A stretch of DNA of 31,146 bases. Origin: Spirochaetia bacterium. Lineage in GTDB: Bacteria > Spirochaetota > Spirochaetia > Treponematales > Treponemataceae. Each line of letters opens with the position of its first letter. The stretch's first letter is position 1. Where the stretch lies: the NCBI GenBank assembly GCA_900770075.1, contig CAAGIZ010000139.1, forward strand, positions 1-31,146. Direction: 5' to 3'. Under the pieces are notes generated by a model. That model ran no database searches and was not told the origin of the DNA. It saw only the letters and a list, made by a program, of their open reading frames with translations. Below are positions 1 to 7,574 of this stretch, in pieces. Position numbers and translations under genes: made by a program.

Positions 1-546
1 AAGACAGGGCACGATTTCGTCCTTCGTAAATTCCCCCTGAACGTCCAGCATTCCCCTGGCATCGATTATTATACCCGTGTAGGGGCGGCTTGGAATTTTT
101 TGCAATGGCGGAAGAGGCTTGTAAGCGGTTCTGTGCTTTATGAGCAGCGAAGAAATTTCAAGCATGTCTATGGTGCTGTTTATTTTCAGTACCGGCTGGC
201 TGTTTACGAAGATTCCCGGTGTTTTTTTTGACCCGTTTACGATTTTTCCCACCTGTTCAAGGGTTATGGTGTTTTCCAGAACAAGGTCTCCCAGCTGTTT
301 TTCGTTGTCCACCAGAAGGCAGAGCAGGGGGTCTTTTATCAAATCCGGAAGTTCAGTTTTTATTCTGTTTACCGCACTCATTTTTCCGGAAGGCATTGCA
401 ATACCGCTTTTTTCAAGGTCAAGGAGCACGGAAGAACTGAAGGTGTTTTTCGTCCAGTCGATTGTGCTCCTGCTTTCCATATCACCGGACTGGGCAAAAA
501 TTACGCAGGCGTTAAAAAAAACAGAAAGTAAGGCGATTTTTTTCAA
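1..546 (-). CDS. Secreted protein with a YTGIIIDARG motif, C-terminus off the left edge
   Basis: An uninterrupted minus-strand reading frame of 182 codons runs off the left edge, so the C-terminus is missing. The start is a TTG at 546-544, preceded on the minus strand by GGGAGA about four bases upstream. No in-frame ATG fits better, because the TTG gives a clean signal peptide (MKKIALLSVFFNACVIFAQ). The mature part is hydrophilic and ends in the visible window with PYTGIIIDARGMLDV followed by GEFTKDEIVPC. A similar Y-T-G-hydrophobic-D-A-R-G turn occurs, as I recall, in small exported bacterial proteins of the LPP20/FlgP type, but I cannot assign a family. It is the last gene seen in a minus-strand series behind the lytic transglycosylase, from which it is separated by a structured repeat. 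An exported envelope role is inference. Confidence 0.75.
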   Translation of the reverse strand, partial: MKKIALLSVFFNACVIFAQSGDMESRSTIDWTKNTFSSSVLLDLEKSGIAMPSGKMSAVNRIKTELPDLIKDPLLCLLVDNEKQLGDLVLENTITLEQVGKIVNGSKKTPGIFVNSQPVLKINSTIDMLEISSLLIKHRTAYKPLPPLQKIPSRPYTGIIIDARGMLDVQGEFTKDEIVPCL

Positions 547-605
547 TTTAGTCTCCCGTTTTGTTTTGGGGAAGGTTTTTCAGGGCCATTTTTGCTGCGC
601 AAAAA

Positions 606-764
606 CCGGGCTTTCCGGGGCTTCGGCTTTCGCCTCCGACCGGGCTGTCTCAAAAATACAGTTCATAGACTCATTCCGAACTTGATTAGTAATCCTGCGC
701 CATATACGGTGTGGATGATACTCCTTAGACAGCCCGTTTTCGCTTCGCTCACCCCTCCAATCCC
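606..764 (-). repeat. Structured intergenic element, copy A, with a nested inverted repeat
   Basis: The gene-free stretch 547-847 holds this element. Read on the minus strand it has GGATTGGAGGGG (763-752), GAGCGAAGCG, a 10-base arm CGGGCTGTCT (736-727), a 76-base insert, the matching arm AGACAGCCCG (650-641), then GGAGGCGAAAGCCGAAG, CCCC (620-617) and GGAAAGCCCGG (616-606). A small hairpin TTTTTGC/GCAAAAA follows at 605-589. The boxes match copies B-E elsewhere in the window. The GGGG and CCCC segments can pair. It lies 3' of the lytic transglycosylase gene on the same strand. The rest of 547-847 is AT-rich with no recognisable gene. Confidence 0.6.
641..736. repeat. 10-bp perfect inverted repeat enclosing a 76-bp insert
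   Basis: CGGGCTGTCT at 641-650 is matched by AGACAGCCCG at 727-736. The enclosed segment contains smaller self-complementary pieces: AGTTC with GAACT (on the plus strand around 660-681) and ATCC with GGAT (around 692-717). It occupies the position of the variable first hairpin of the dispersed element and is much longer than in the other copies. It could be a small MITE-like insertion or simply a long apical arm. Confidence 0.55.
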
Positions 765-847
765 TTGTCCAAATTTTCGGCATTTTCCGGCCTTATGTAA
801 AGAAAATCTCAAAAAATTGCAGTTTTTGATAAAACGAAGTTTTTGCC

Positions 848-1744
848 CTAAAAATTTTCCCCCGGACAAAGGATTTCCGTCAGTGCAATCCGGGCACTTT
901 TTTCCATTCCCGAAGGAAGCCTCAGCCGGTATTTTTGATTTGGGGGAGTGCAGCCCTGCACAAGGGCCGGGTTAAGTTCTCTTAAAATCGAAAAGTCCAT
1001 CTTCAGTTCAGAAGAAAGCCTGTCAAGGCTTATTTTTCCGGTGGTTTCGATAAAGTCAAAATCAGCAAACCTTGTAGAAGATGTTGTCTTTGGCAGGGAA
1101 AGCCCGTATTTTTCTCCCTCTGCGGCAAGAATGTACACCGCCAGAAGCTTGGGCACATACTGCACGCTCTGATCCCGCAAAAGTCCTTTTTCTGCAATGT
1201 ACCAGAAGTCCTTTTTTTCGCTTTTCTCAAGGATTCTTTTCATAGTTCCTGCCCCGCAGTTGTAGGCAGCAATTGCCAGAGCCCAGTCCCCGAACTGAGC
1301 ATAGTTTTCTTCCAGTTTTTTCAGGGCAGCATCAGTGCTTTTCCAGGGGTCATACCGCTCGTCAATGTAGTCATTTTTATTCAAAAGCCCCTGAATGGAA
1401 TTGTCCATAAACTGCCACAGCCCTCTGGCTCCGCTTCTGCTCACCGCCAGAGGATTGTATTCGCTTTCCACAACGGGCAGGTATTCAAGGGCAGGGGGAA
1501 GGTTTTTGTTTTTTACTTCCTGCCGCACGTAGAGCCTGTAGGCTTCTCCCCGGTCAAGAATTTCAGCCAGCTGTTTCTGACCGAAGGGGGTGGTGTAGGC
1601 TTCGATGTATTTTTCAATCTGTTTTTTTGCATACTCTGTTTCGGGAACAGCTATTCCGCCAGTCTGTGCAAAAAGGGCGGTTCCGAAAAGAAGGAAAACT
1701 GTCAGAAAAACAAAAAAAAACGGCCTGCTACAGTTTTTCACCAT
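848..1744 (-). CDS. SLT-domain lytic transglycosylase (MltD-like)
   Basis: Predicted exported lytic transglycosylase that cleaves the MurNAc-GlcNAc bond of peptidoglycan in the periplasm. Residues 1-27 form a signal peptide ending near LFAQ. The SLT core carries the expected landmarks: VVESEYNP with the catalytic Glu at about residue 93, SGARGLWQF at 104-112 and AIAAYNCGAG at 157-166. About 60 residues around 230-290 (KISLDRLSSELKMDFSILREL, then a PNQKYRLRLPSG segment) resemble the start of a LysM-like or MltD tail without a full second repeat. At 298 residues it is shorter than E. coli MltD. The ATG at 1744 overlaps the end of the upstream lipoprotein gene by 17 bases, which implies co-transcription. 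Identity as a transglycosylase is firm; the exact subfamily is inferred. Confidence 0.9.
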   Translation of the reverse strand: MVKNCSRPFFFVFLTVFLLFGTALFAQTGGIAVPETEYAKKQIEKYIEAYTTPFGQKQLAEILDRGEAYRLYVRQEVKNKNLPPALEYLPVVESEYNPLAVSRSGARGLWQFMDNSIQGLLNKNDYIDERYDPWKSTDAALKKLEENYAQFGDWALAIAAYNCGAGTMKRILEKSEKKDFWYIAEKGLLRDQSVQYVPKLLAVYILAAEGEKYGLSLPKTTSSTRFADFDFIETTGKISLDRLSSELKMDFSILRELNPALVQGCTPPNQKYRLRLPSGMEKSARIALTEILCPGENF

Positions 1745-2765
1745 AGTAAATTCCGGCCCATTCCCACCTTCCGTGGATTTCCGGGTCTACAGGAAAGTTC
1801 ACCTTCCTAAAATACAGATACCATACCGGCATGTAAGGGCTCCAGCCTGTGGTCCGCAGGTAGGCTTCGTTAGGGTTGGAAGATTCGTCCAGTTTTTCGT
1901 TGTAGCGGATTCTCTGCCCCACCATAAAACCCCGCATGGAAAAGTTTTCCAGAGCGTTTGCATCCGTTTCGCTGGATTTCCAGGACATTGCAAAGAAGTT
2001 TACCTTTGAACGGTATTTGTCCAGGGAACGCCAGTCATACTGCCTTATGGCCCTTTTTACCGCCGTTTCCAGCGCATCCAGAGATTCAAAAGTCCAGTCC
2101 TTTGTAGAGTTTGAAAAATCTACCATCTTGCGGGCATTAGAGTAGGCATCTGGAATTCCCGGAATCTGGATTGTAGAAGCGTCCGGCTGCTTTAAAAAAA
2201 GCGAATAGGACTTGAGGGCTTCCTTGTATTCACCTTCCTTTTCGTATTCCATGGCCAGCCGCACGTACATTTCCGTTATGCTTACCAGAGAGGGAAAGCG
2301 GTTTATCAGCTGGTTAAAGTAGGAAATTTTATTGGCCGAACTGCTGCTTATCTGGATAAGGTGCTGCAGGCAGAGAAAGTGTACGGATTTTCCCTGAACC
2401 AGAAGGTCGGGATAGTTTTTCAAAATTCTGTTGAAATAGTACTCTGCTACAGGTTCCGCTCCGCTTTCAAGATAGCTGGAAGCAACCATCAAAAGCCAGT
2501 AGGCGTTGTATATGTCATCGGGATTTTTTTCCACCCAGTCCGTCAGAAAAAGAACCATTCCCCCGGTTTTTTTTGAAGTATAAAGTGAATTTGCAATCCT
2601 GTTGATGACGGCATACCGTGTCTGGGGTGTAAGTTTTTCGTCGTTCAGCAGAAGCCTTAACTGAGCCAGCGTTTCGTCTTTTTCCGGCGGCGTGCAGGAA
2701 AAACACAGAAATGCTGCAGTCAGGAAAAAACATAAAATTACAAAAGACTTTAATTTTATCTTCAT
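1728..2765 (-). CDS. TPR-like lipoprotein
   Basis: A 345-residue lipoprotein. The N-terminus has two lysine-containing turns, a hydrophobic core and the lipobox LCFSC, with the lipidated Cys at residue 24. The body is alpha-helical and looks like degenerate tetratricopeptide repeats, for example YNAYWLLMVASSYLESGAEP with VAEYYFNRILKNYP, and YVRLAMEYEKEGEYKEALKSY. No catalytic motif is visible. TPR lipoproteins of this kind often act as periplasmic scaffolds; overlap with a lytic transglycosylase gene suggests a cell-wall role, but that is inference. The ATG at 2765 has no Shine-Dalgarno sequence before it. A promoter-like TTGCCA-N17-TAATCT on the minus strand ends about eight bases before the ATG, so the message may be leaderless. 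Confidence 0.8.
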   Translation of the reverse strand: MKIKLKSFVILCFFLTAAFLCFSCTPPEKDETLAQLRLLLNDEKLTPQTRYAVINRIANSLYTSKKTGGMVLFLTDWVEKNPDDIYNAYWLLMVASSYLESGAEPVAEYYFNRILKNYPDLLVQGKSVHFLCLQHLIQISSSSANKISYFNQLINRFPSLVSITEMYVRLAMEYEKEGEYKEALKSYSLFLKQPDASTIQIPGIPDAYSNARKMVDFSNSTKDWTFESLDALETAVKRAIRQYDWRSLDKYRSKVNFFAMSWKSSETDANALENFSMRGFMVGQRIRYNEKLDESSNPNEAYLRTTGWSPYMPVWYLYFRKVNFPVDPEIHGRWEWAGIYYGEKL

Positions 2766-2772
2766 ATTTTAA

Positions 2773-2824
2773 AGATTAACAAAGTGTTTTCTTATTGGCA
2801 AGGGGGCAAAAGTTGTTGTATTCT
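2773..2824. promoter_or_regulatory. Divergent promoter pair sharing one -35 core
   Basis: TTGGCAA at 2795-2801 can serve as -35 in both directions. Minus strand: TTGCCA (2801-2796), 17-base spacer, TAATCT (2778-2773), start predicted near 2766, next to the ATG at 2765. Plus strand: TTGGCA (2795-2800), 18-base spacer, TATTCT (2819-2824), start predicted near 2831, leader of about 37 bases to the ATG at 2868. The matches are moderate. Confidence 0.4.
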
Positions 2825-2867
2825 ATTAGACAGGTTTAAACAAATTTTTACGGTAAATGGGGCAAAA

Positions 2868-3464
2868 ATGAAAAAATTTGCGGCTGCAACATTGAATATG
2901 ATTCTGGCTCTCGGCGTTGTCTGTATCCTTGCAGGCGTGCTTCTTTTTCCCCGTCTGGCAAATCACTTTAATGCCACCGTTGAACTCTGGACAATTGCAC
3001 TTACCTTTGCAGGTGCCATAACCTTTTATCTTTCGCTGGTAAAATTCAATTCGGCACTGGTCCGCTTCATAGGCCTTTATTCTGTTTTTTCCGGCTTTTT
3101 TTTCATGATAGTGGGTTCCGGCCTTGTTAAACAGGGAATCGAAGGTTTCTGGCCTGTTTCCATCATACTTGCCGGCATAAGCATTCTCCTTACAGGCCTT
3201 ACAAAAGACCGCCGTATTCGGGTTTCCTATCTTTTTCCTTCGGTTTTTCTTGTGGGAATGGGGCTTTATTTCCTGCTTTTTTCCCTCAATCTCATTTCCA
3301 TGGGCTTCAGAAAGTGGATTTCCATCTTCTGGCCCCTGTTTCCGATTTTTCTTGGAATCTGCCTCATCGTTTTGTTTTTAATTCAGCAGAATCCAGCTTC
3401 CCATTTTCCCTACGAAGACAGCGAAAATTCAGAAAACGATTCTGAAGGGGAATCAAGGGGATGA
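2868..3464 (+). CDS. Small multi-pass membrane protein
   Basis: A 198-residue integral membrane protein with about six hydrophobic segments, for example ILALGVVCILAGVLLF, IALTFAGAITFYL, VFSGFFFMIVGSGL, VSIILAGISILL, FLVGMGLYFLLFSL and FPIFLGICLIVLFL, and an acidic Ser/Glu/Asp-rich C-terminal tail (SENSENDSEGES). The frame is open from 2784, but I prefer the ATG at 2868: it puts MKKFAA directly before the first membrane segment and has GGGG six bases upstream. The stop overlaps the next start as ATGA, so it is translationally coupled to the TPR lipoprotein. I do not recognise a family. The layout (short loops, paired helices) resembles small membrane proteins of the DUF5668 or LiaF-N type, but this is only a resemblance. 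Confidence 0.75.
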   Translation: MKKFAAATLNMILALGVVCILAGVLLFPRLANHFNATVELWTIALTFAGAITFYLSLVKFNSALVRFIGLYSVFSGFFFMIVGSGLVKQGIEGFWPVSIILAGISILLTGLTKDRRIRVSYLFPSVFLVGMGLYFLLFSLNLISMGFRKWISIFWPLFPIFLGICLIVLFLIQQNPASHFPYEDSENSENDSEGESRG

Positions 3465-5203
3465 AGCTTCTTTATTTCTGTACCCTTGCAATTTTCCTTC
3501 CTGCAGTTTTTTTTTCCTGCGGTTCAACCCCTAAGAAACAGCCTGCGGCACAGGGACATTTGGAAGACTCCTACGAGGCGGATTCGTCACAGGCAGTAAC
3601 CATAACCCTTCCTCCCAAAAAAGAGAAAACTTTTTTTTCGGGAATTCCAGAAGAAGCGGTGGCTGCTGTGGAAGACGGTTCTCCCCAGTCCCTTAATCAG
3701 GCTTATTCATTTCTCAGAAAGGGCAACGAAACCTTCGAAGAAAACGAAAAAATTCTCATCAACATTGCGCAAGCCTTTATGTCCATACTCTGGAAGCAGG
3801 AAACTTCTCCCTTTCAGACCTTTGAGGTTTCTTCACCAAATCCGTATACCGGCGCCGTGGGATCTGCAAGGCGGGGAATTTACGACGAAAGCACCGGCGG
3901 AAAAGATTTTTTAACCCTTGTTTTGCCTTCCCTTGTCCTTGTCACTTCAGATACCCGGTCGGACTATTATCCTAAGTCTCTGGCCTCCCTTTCCGAGGCA
4001 CTGAACCTCAGACCGGACAGCGTCGTTGCAAATTACCTTTTGGGAACGCTCTACAGCAGAATGGAGGAATACGAAAAAGCCCTGCCGTATTTTCAGAAAG
4101 CCTTCGACTTTTCTCCCGACACTGTGGAAACCTGCTGTTCTCTGGCTGAATGTCACTTCAAGCTGAAAAATTACGACACTTCCTTAACTCTTGCTCAGTC
4201 AGTTCTGGAAAAAAATCCATTTTTTACTCCGGCTATAAAGCTCTGTGCAGAAAACTCCTTTGCCCTAAAAAAACTTGAGGAAAGCGAAGCCTTTGTGGGC
4301 CGGGTTCTGCAGCAGGAGCCGGAAAATTCCTATTATGTTCTTTTCAGGGCAAAAATCCTTGCAGAAAAAGGCGACTACATTCGGGCCGCCTCCCTTCTGG
4401 ACGTTTATGCCCTTTCAAACCCGGATAACCGGGAATACCTCGTGCTCAGGACAAAGGTTCAGAAAGACTGGAACAAGAATATGACCGCCGCCTGCACCAC
4501 CATAGAAAAAGCCCTGTCACTTTACCCCGAAGACACGGAAATCCTCCTTACTGCGGCAGCCCTCGCCGGAGAAACGGGTGCCAGAATAAACGGGATGACG
4601 GCTGGAGAAATCGCACAGAAAATCCTTTCAAAGGACGGTTCCAATGTGGACGCCCTTAAAATTCAGGTAAACGACTTTGTAAGCCGTAAAAAATGGGAAG
4701 AAGCCTATAAAACCAGTTCAGTCCTCATAAAAACGAAGAAAATTCCCCAGGAATGTATATATACCCACATCGACATCTGCCTTTATTACGGCAAAAAAAG
4801 CGAAGCCTGGGAACTTGCCTCTTCTGTCTACGAAAAAAATCCGAAGGACGAAAATGCACTTCAGACATATATCAAGGTTCTCGTTGCTACCGACCGCCGC
4901 ACGGAAGCCCTTCAGTTGATAGAAGAAAATCTTTCAGGTGCCTCTTCAAAAATGAAAAGTTTTTTCTATTATGAGCGCAGTTTCCTTCAGACCAGCGAAA
5001 ATTCCGTCATGATGGATCTGCGTTCCAGCCTTACTGCAAACCCCCGCAACAAGGATGCCCTGTTCCGCCTTTACCAGATTTATTTCAATAAAAAAGAATA
5101 CAGGAAAGCCCAGTATTATTTAAAACAGGTTGTTGCCATTTCTCCGGCGGACGAAAACCTCCTTCAGCTGAATGCTGAACTGGAAAAACTTCTGTCAAAA
5201 TAA
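3461..5203 (+). CDS. TPR-repeat lipoprotein
   Basis: A 580-residue lipoprotein whose signal peptide ends in the lipobox FFSC (Cys 20), followed by a Ser/Pro/Lys-rich linker. From about residue 180 to the end it contains tandem tetratricopeptide repeats with the usual W/Y, G, Y, A and P positions, for example NYLLGTLYSRMEEYEKALPY, FRAKILAEKGDYIRAASLLD and RLYQIYFNKKEYRKAQYY. The repeats form a superhelical protein-binding scaffold. No enzymatic motif is visible. It overlaps the preceding membrane-protein gene by four bases, so the two are probably made together and may interact. It is followed by a hairpin plus T-run before yajC. The precise role is unknown; similar TPR lipoproteins are common in treponemes. 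Confidence 0.85.
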   Translation: MKLLYFCTLAIFLPAVFFSCGSTPKKQPAAQGHLEDSYEADSSQAVTITLPPKKEKTFFSGIPEEAVAAVEDGSPQSLNQAYSFLRKGNETFEENEKILINIAQAFMSILWKQETSPFQTFEVSSPNPYTGAVGSARRGIYDESTGGKDFLTLVLPSLVLVTSDTRSDYYPKSLASLSEALNLRPDSVVANYLLGTLYSRMEEYEKALPYFQKAFDFSPDTVETCCSLAECHFKLKNYDTSLTLAQSVLEKNPFFTPAIKLCAENSFALKKLEESEAFVGRVLQQEPENSYYVLFRAKILAEKGDYIRAASLLDVYALSNPDNREYLVLRTKVQKDWNKNMTAACTTIEKALSLYPEDTEILLTAAALAGETGARINGMTAGEIAQKILSKDGSNVDALKIQVNDFVSRKKWEEAYKTSSVLIKTKKIPQECIYTHIDICLYYGKKSEAWELASSVYEKNPKDENALQTYIKVLVATDRRTEALQLIEENLSGASSKMKSFFYYERSFLQTSENSVMMDLRSSLTANPRNKDALFRLYQIYFNKKEYRKAQYYLKQVVAISPADENLLQLNAELEKLLSK

Positions 5204-5212
5204 AAGCACCTT

Positions 5213-5237
5213 AAAAAACGCCTTCGGTATTTTTTTT
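5213..5237 (+). terminator. Probable intrinsic terminator after the TPR lipoprotein
   Basis: AAAAAAC-GCC, loop TTC, GGT-A, then eight T. A short GC stem is continued by an A/T stem and ends in a T-run, about 10 bases after the stop of the TPR lipoprotein gene. The GC part is short, so strength is uncertain. Confidence 0.5.
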
Positions 5238-5255
5238 ACACATTTCCTTTCTGCC

Positions 5256-5284
5256 TTGCCACAAAACTATCAAAATGTTATCCT
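5256..5284 (+). promoter_or_regulatory. Putative sigma-70-type promoter for yajC-secD-secF
   Basis: TTGCCA (5256-5261), 17-base spacer, TATCCT (5279-5284). The predicted start near 5291 leaves a leader of about 33 bases that contains a good ribosome site, GGAAGG, before the ATG at 5324. Confidence 0.4.
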
Positions 5285-5323
5285 TACAAGGCTAGAAATT
5301 TAACAAAAAAGGAAGGAAAAAAA

Positions 5324-5803
5324 ATGTCTTTTATACCTTTATTGCAGGCTGCACAGCCGGCAGGTCAGGGAAACATGCTCATGTCTGTAGTTCCGTTTAT
5401 CCTGATTATTGCAATTTTCTATTTCTTCATTATTCGTCCGCAGAATAAAAAACAGAAAGAAACTGAAAAAATGATTAATGCCCTCAAAAAAGGCGACAAA
5501 ATCGTTACAATCGGCGGAATTCACGGAACTGTAACTTCTACAAAAGAGAAAACTGTAATTGTAAAAGTTGATTCCAATGCACAGATTGAATTTTCCCGTT
5601 CTGCAATCTCTGCTGTGATAGCAGATAAATCTGCAGATAAACCTGCTTCTTCTAAAAAGGCAAAAAAAGAAGCCAAGGCTGAAGCTCCTGCAGCAGAAAA
5701 GCCTGTGGAAGAGCCTGCAAAGGCAGAAAATGCAGCTGAGAGCGTGAGCGAAACTCCGGCAGAAAAAACAGAAGAAAAAACTGCAGAAGCAGAAAATAAA
5801 TAA
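5324..5803 (+). CDS. yajC: Preprotein translocase subunit YajC with an Ala/Glu/Lys tail
   Basis: YajC is the small single-pass partner of SecDF in the Sec translocon. Residues about 19-38 form the membrane segment, followed by the family hallmark FYFFIIRPQNKKQKE. The conserved cytoplasmic domain (KKGDKIVTIGGIHGTV, residues about 55-70) follows and ends near residue 102. Residues 103-159 are a low-complexity extension of Lys, Ala, Glu and Pro (KKAKKEAKAEAPAAEKPVEE and similar) that makes this protein longer than the roughly 110 residues usual for the family. The start ATG has GGAAGG seven to twelve bases upstream. It is the first gene of the yajC-secD-secF operon. The call is secure; the function of the tail is unknown. 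Confidence 0.96.
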   Translation: MSFIPLLQAAQPAGQGNMLMSVVPFILIIAIFYFFIIRPQNKKQKETEKMINALKKGDKIVTIGGIHGTVTSTKEKTVIVKVDSNAQIEFSRSAISAVIADKSADKPASSKKAKKEAKAEAPAAEKPVEEPAKAENAAESVSETPAEKTEEKTAEAENK

Positions 5804-5825
5804 TTTTTCAGGATGGAATCATTAA

Positions 5826-7574
5826 ATGAATAAACGCAGTCGTTTTATTCTTATTTTGGTTGTACTTGCTGTTTGTGCCCTCTTTTTAAGGCCTTCAGTA
5901 AAATGGTATTTCGGTACACCGGATGAGATTCAGAAGGTGGCTTTAAGTTCACTTGAAAAAATCAAGGATGAATCAGAAAAAAAAGCTAGAGAAGATGTTG
6001 CTTTCTTGAAAGCAGAATGTAACAAAAACCCGGAAATGCCTCTGGATAAAAAGTATTCGTATGTCGTAAAGGAAGCTAAAAAGGCCTATAAAGCGGCAAA
6101 AAAAGATGTTCCTGCAGAGATGACTGTAGGTTCGGTTCTTTCGGCATTTTCAAGCGCACAGGAATTCCAGTCGGTTTTTGAAAATCACTACCGTTCAATC
6201 TACTTGAAGGCAAAACGGGATTACAATTCTTCCGTAAAACTGGGACTTGACCTTTCCGGCGGTATGAACATCATCGTAAAGGCAGACCTTGATGCTGCCC
6301 TTGCAAAACAGAGGGAAACTTCGGAAGTTGAAAATCCAGAAGCCTTCAAGGAACAGGCCATGACTCAGGCTTTGGAAACCCTCACTTCTTCCATCGATAA
6401 ATTCGGTCTCAGTTCTCCGGTAATCCGTCAGCAGGGCGAAGACAGAATTTACATCGAAATTCCTGGTCAGGCAGATGGAGAAAGCGTAAATTCAATCATT
6501 CAGGGTAAGGGAAGTCTTAATTTCCGCCTTGTAGACGAAAATGCAACTAATGCTTTTGCCGCTTACTATGCTTCTGTAGGACCGGATGCCTTCAATGCAG
6601 ACGGAACTCTTGCAGATCCTTCGGTAATTCCTTCAGATACAGAGGTTTTTGGTTATTACACAAAAGATTCCTATGGTCTTGACCAGAGAATCGGTTACAT
6701 CGCCGTAAAAAAAGAAATCGCTGTTGATGGAAATCACGTAAAAGCAGCTCAGGTAAGCCGCGACCAGACCACAGGTCAGATAGAGGTAAACTTTTCCCTC
6801 GATGCTGCCGGTGCTTCTATATTTGCTGAATTTACCGGTGCCCACGTAAACGAACGCCTTGCAATCGTAAATGACGGAAAGGTAAAGTCTGCCGCAACTA
6901 TCCGTCAGGCTATCACTGGTGGAAACGTAAGCCTTTCCGGCGGTTTCTCTCTTGAAGAAGCCCAGAATATTCAGAAAGTTCTCCAGACTTCTTATCTCGA
7001 AGTTCCTTTGAAGGTTGAGAGCCAGCAGATTGTGGGTGCTTCCCTTGGAAAACAGGCAATCCATCAGGGACTTATGGCCCTGCTTTTGGGTCTGGGACTT
7101 GTATTCATCTTTATGATTGCTTACTACATCGGTGCCGGTTTCTATGCCGTAGTTGCACAGATTCTCAACATGTACATCATGTTCTCTGTCCTTTCGGCAT
7201 TCAACCTTACTCTGACACTTTCTTCTGTTGCCGGTATGATTCTCACCGTCGGTATGTCTGTAGATGCCAACGTAATCATCTTTGAACGCATAAAAGAAGA
7301 ACTTGCCCTTGGAAAGACCCGTGCAGCCGCAATTTCTTCCGGTTTTGACAACGCCTTCTGGGCAATCATGGACTCAAACATTACGACATTTATCGCCGCC
7401 CTGTTCCTCAGCCAGCTTGGTACTGGTTCAATTCAGGGATTTGCAGTTTCCCTTGCAATCGGTGTATGTTCGTCGGTATTTACCGCTCTGGTAATTTCCC
7501 GCCTTATGTTTGACTTTAACACAGATGTAATCGGACAGAAAAAAATCAGTATCGGCTGGGGAGTTAAACAGTAA
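5826..7574 (+). CDS. secD: Protein translocase subunit SecD
   Basis: RND-type membrane subunit that uses the proton-motive force to help pull proteins through SecYEG. There is one N-terminal membrane helix (about residues 7-24), then a large periplasmic region. KLGLDLSGGMNI at about 138-149 is the family D1 motif. A Lys/Glu-rich segment lies at about 40-95. The C-terminal half carries five membrane helices, with GMSVDANVIIFERIKEEL and MDSNITTFIAALFLSQLGTG as the typical SecD signatures. At 582 residues it is close to the usual length. Its TAA overlaps the ATG of secF by one base, giving tight coupling. It lies 22 bases after yajC in the same operon. Confidence 0.97.
   Translation: MNKRSRFILILVVLAVCALFLRPSVKWYFGTPDEIQKVALSSLEKIKDESEKKAREDVAFLKAECNKNPEMPLDKKYSYVVKEAKKAYKAAKKDVPAEMTVGSVLSAFSSAQEFQSVFENHYRSIYLKAKRDYNSSVKLGLDLSGGMNIIVKADLDAALAKQRETSEVENPEAFKEQAMTQALETLTSSIDKFGLSSPVIRQQGEDRIYIEIPGQADGESVNSIIQGKGSLNFRLVDENATNAFAAYYASVGPDAFNADGTLADPSVIPSDTEVFGYYTKDSYGLDQRIGYIAVKKEIAVDGNHVKAAQVSRDQTTGQIEVNFSLDAAGASIFAEFTGAHVNERLAIVNDGKVKSAATIRQAITGGNVSLSGGFSLEEAQNIQKVLQTSYLEVPLKVESQQIVGASLGKQAIHQGLMALLLGLGLVFIFMIAYYIGAGFYAVVAQILNMYIMFSVLSAFNLTLTLSSVAGMILTVGMSVDANVIIFERIKEELALGKTRAAAISSGFDNAFWAIMDSNITTFIAALFLSQLGTGSIQGFAVSLAIGVCSSVFTALVISRLMFDFNTDVIGQKKISIGWGVKQ

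Noticed and set aside
140..685. Plus-strand 181-residue open frame
   Set aside because: It is the shadow of the minus-strand secreted-protein gene, which has a signal peptide, a ribosome site and sensible composition.
651..726. A tRNA-like segment containing GTTCGGAAT on the minus strand
   Set aside because: No acceptor stem, anticodon arm or CCA-compatible ends can be formed.
580..783. A 67-residue minus-strand open frame across element A
   Set aside because: It coincides with the inverted repeats and boxes of the structured element, has no ribosome site, and its codons simply follow the repeat sequence.
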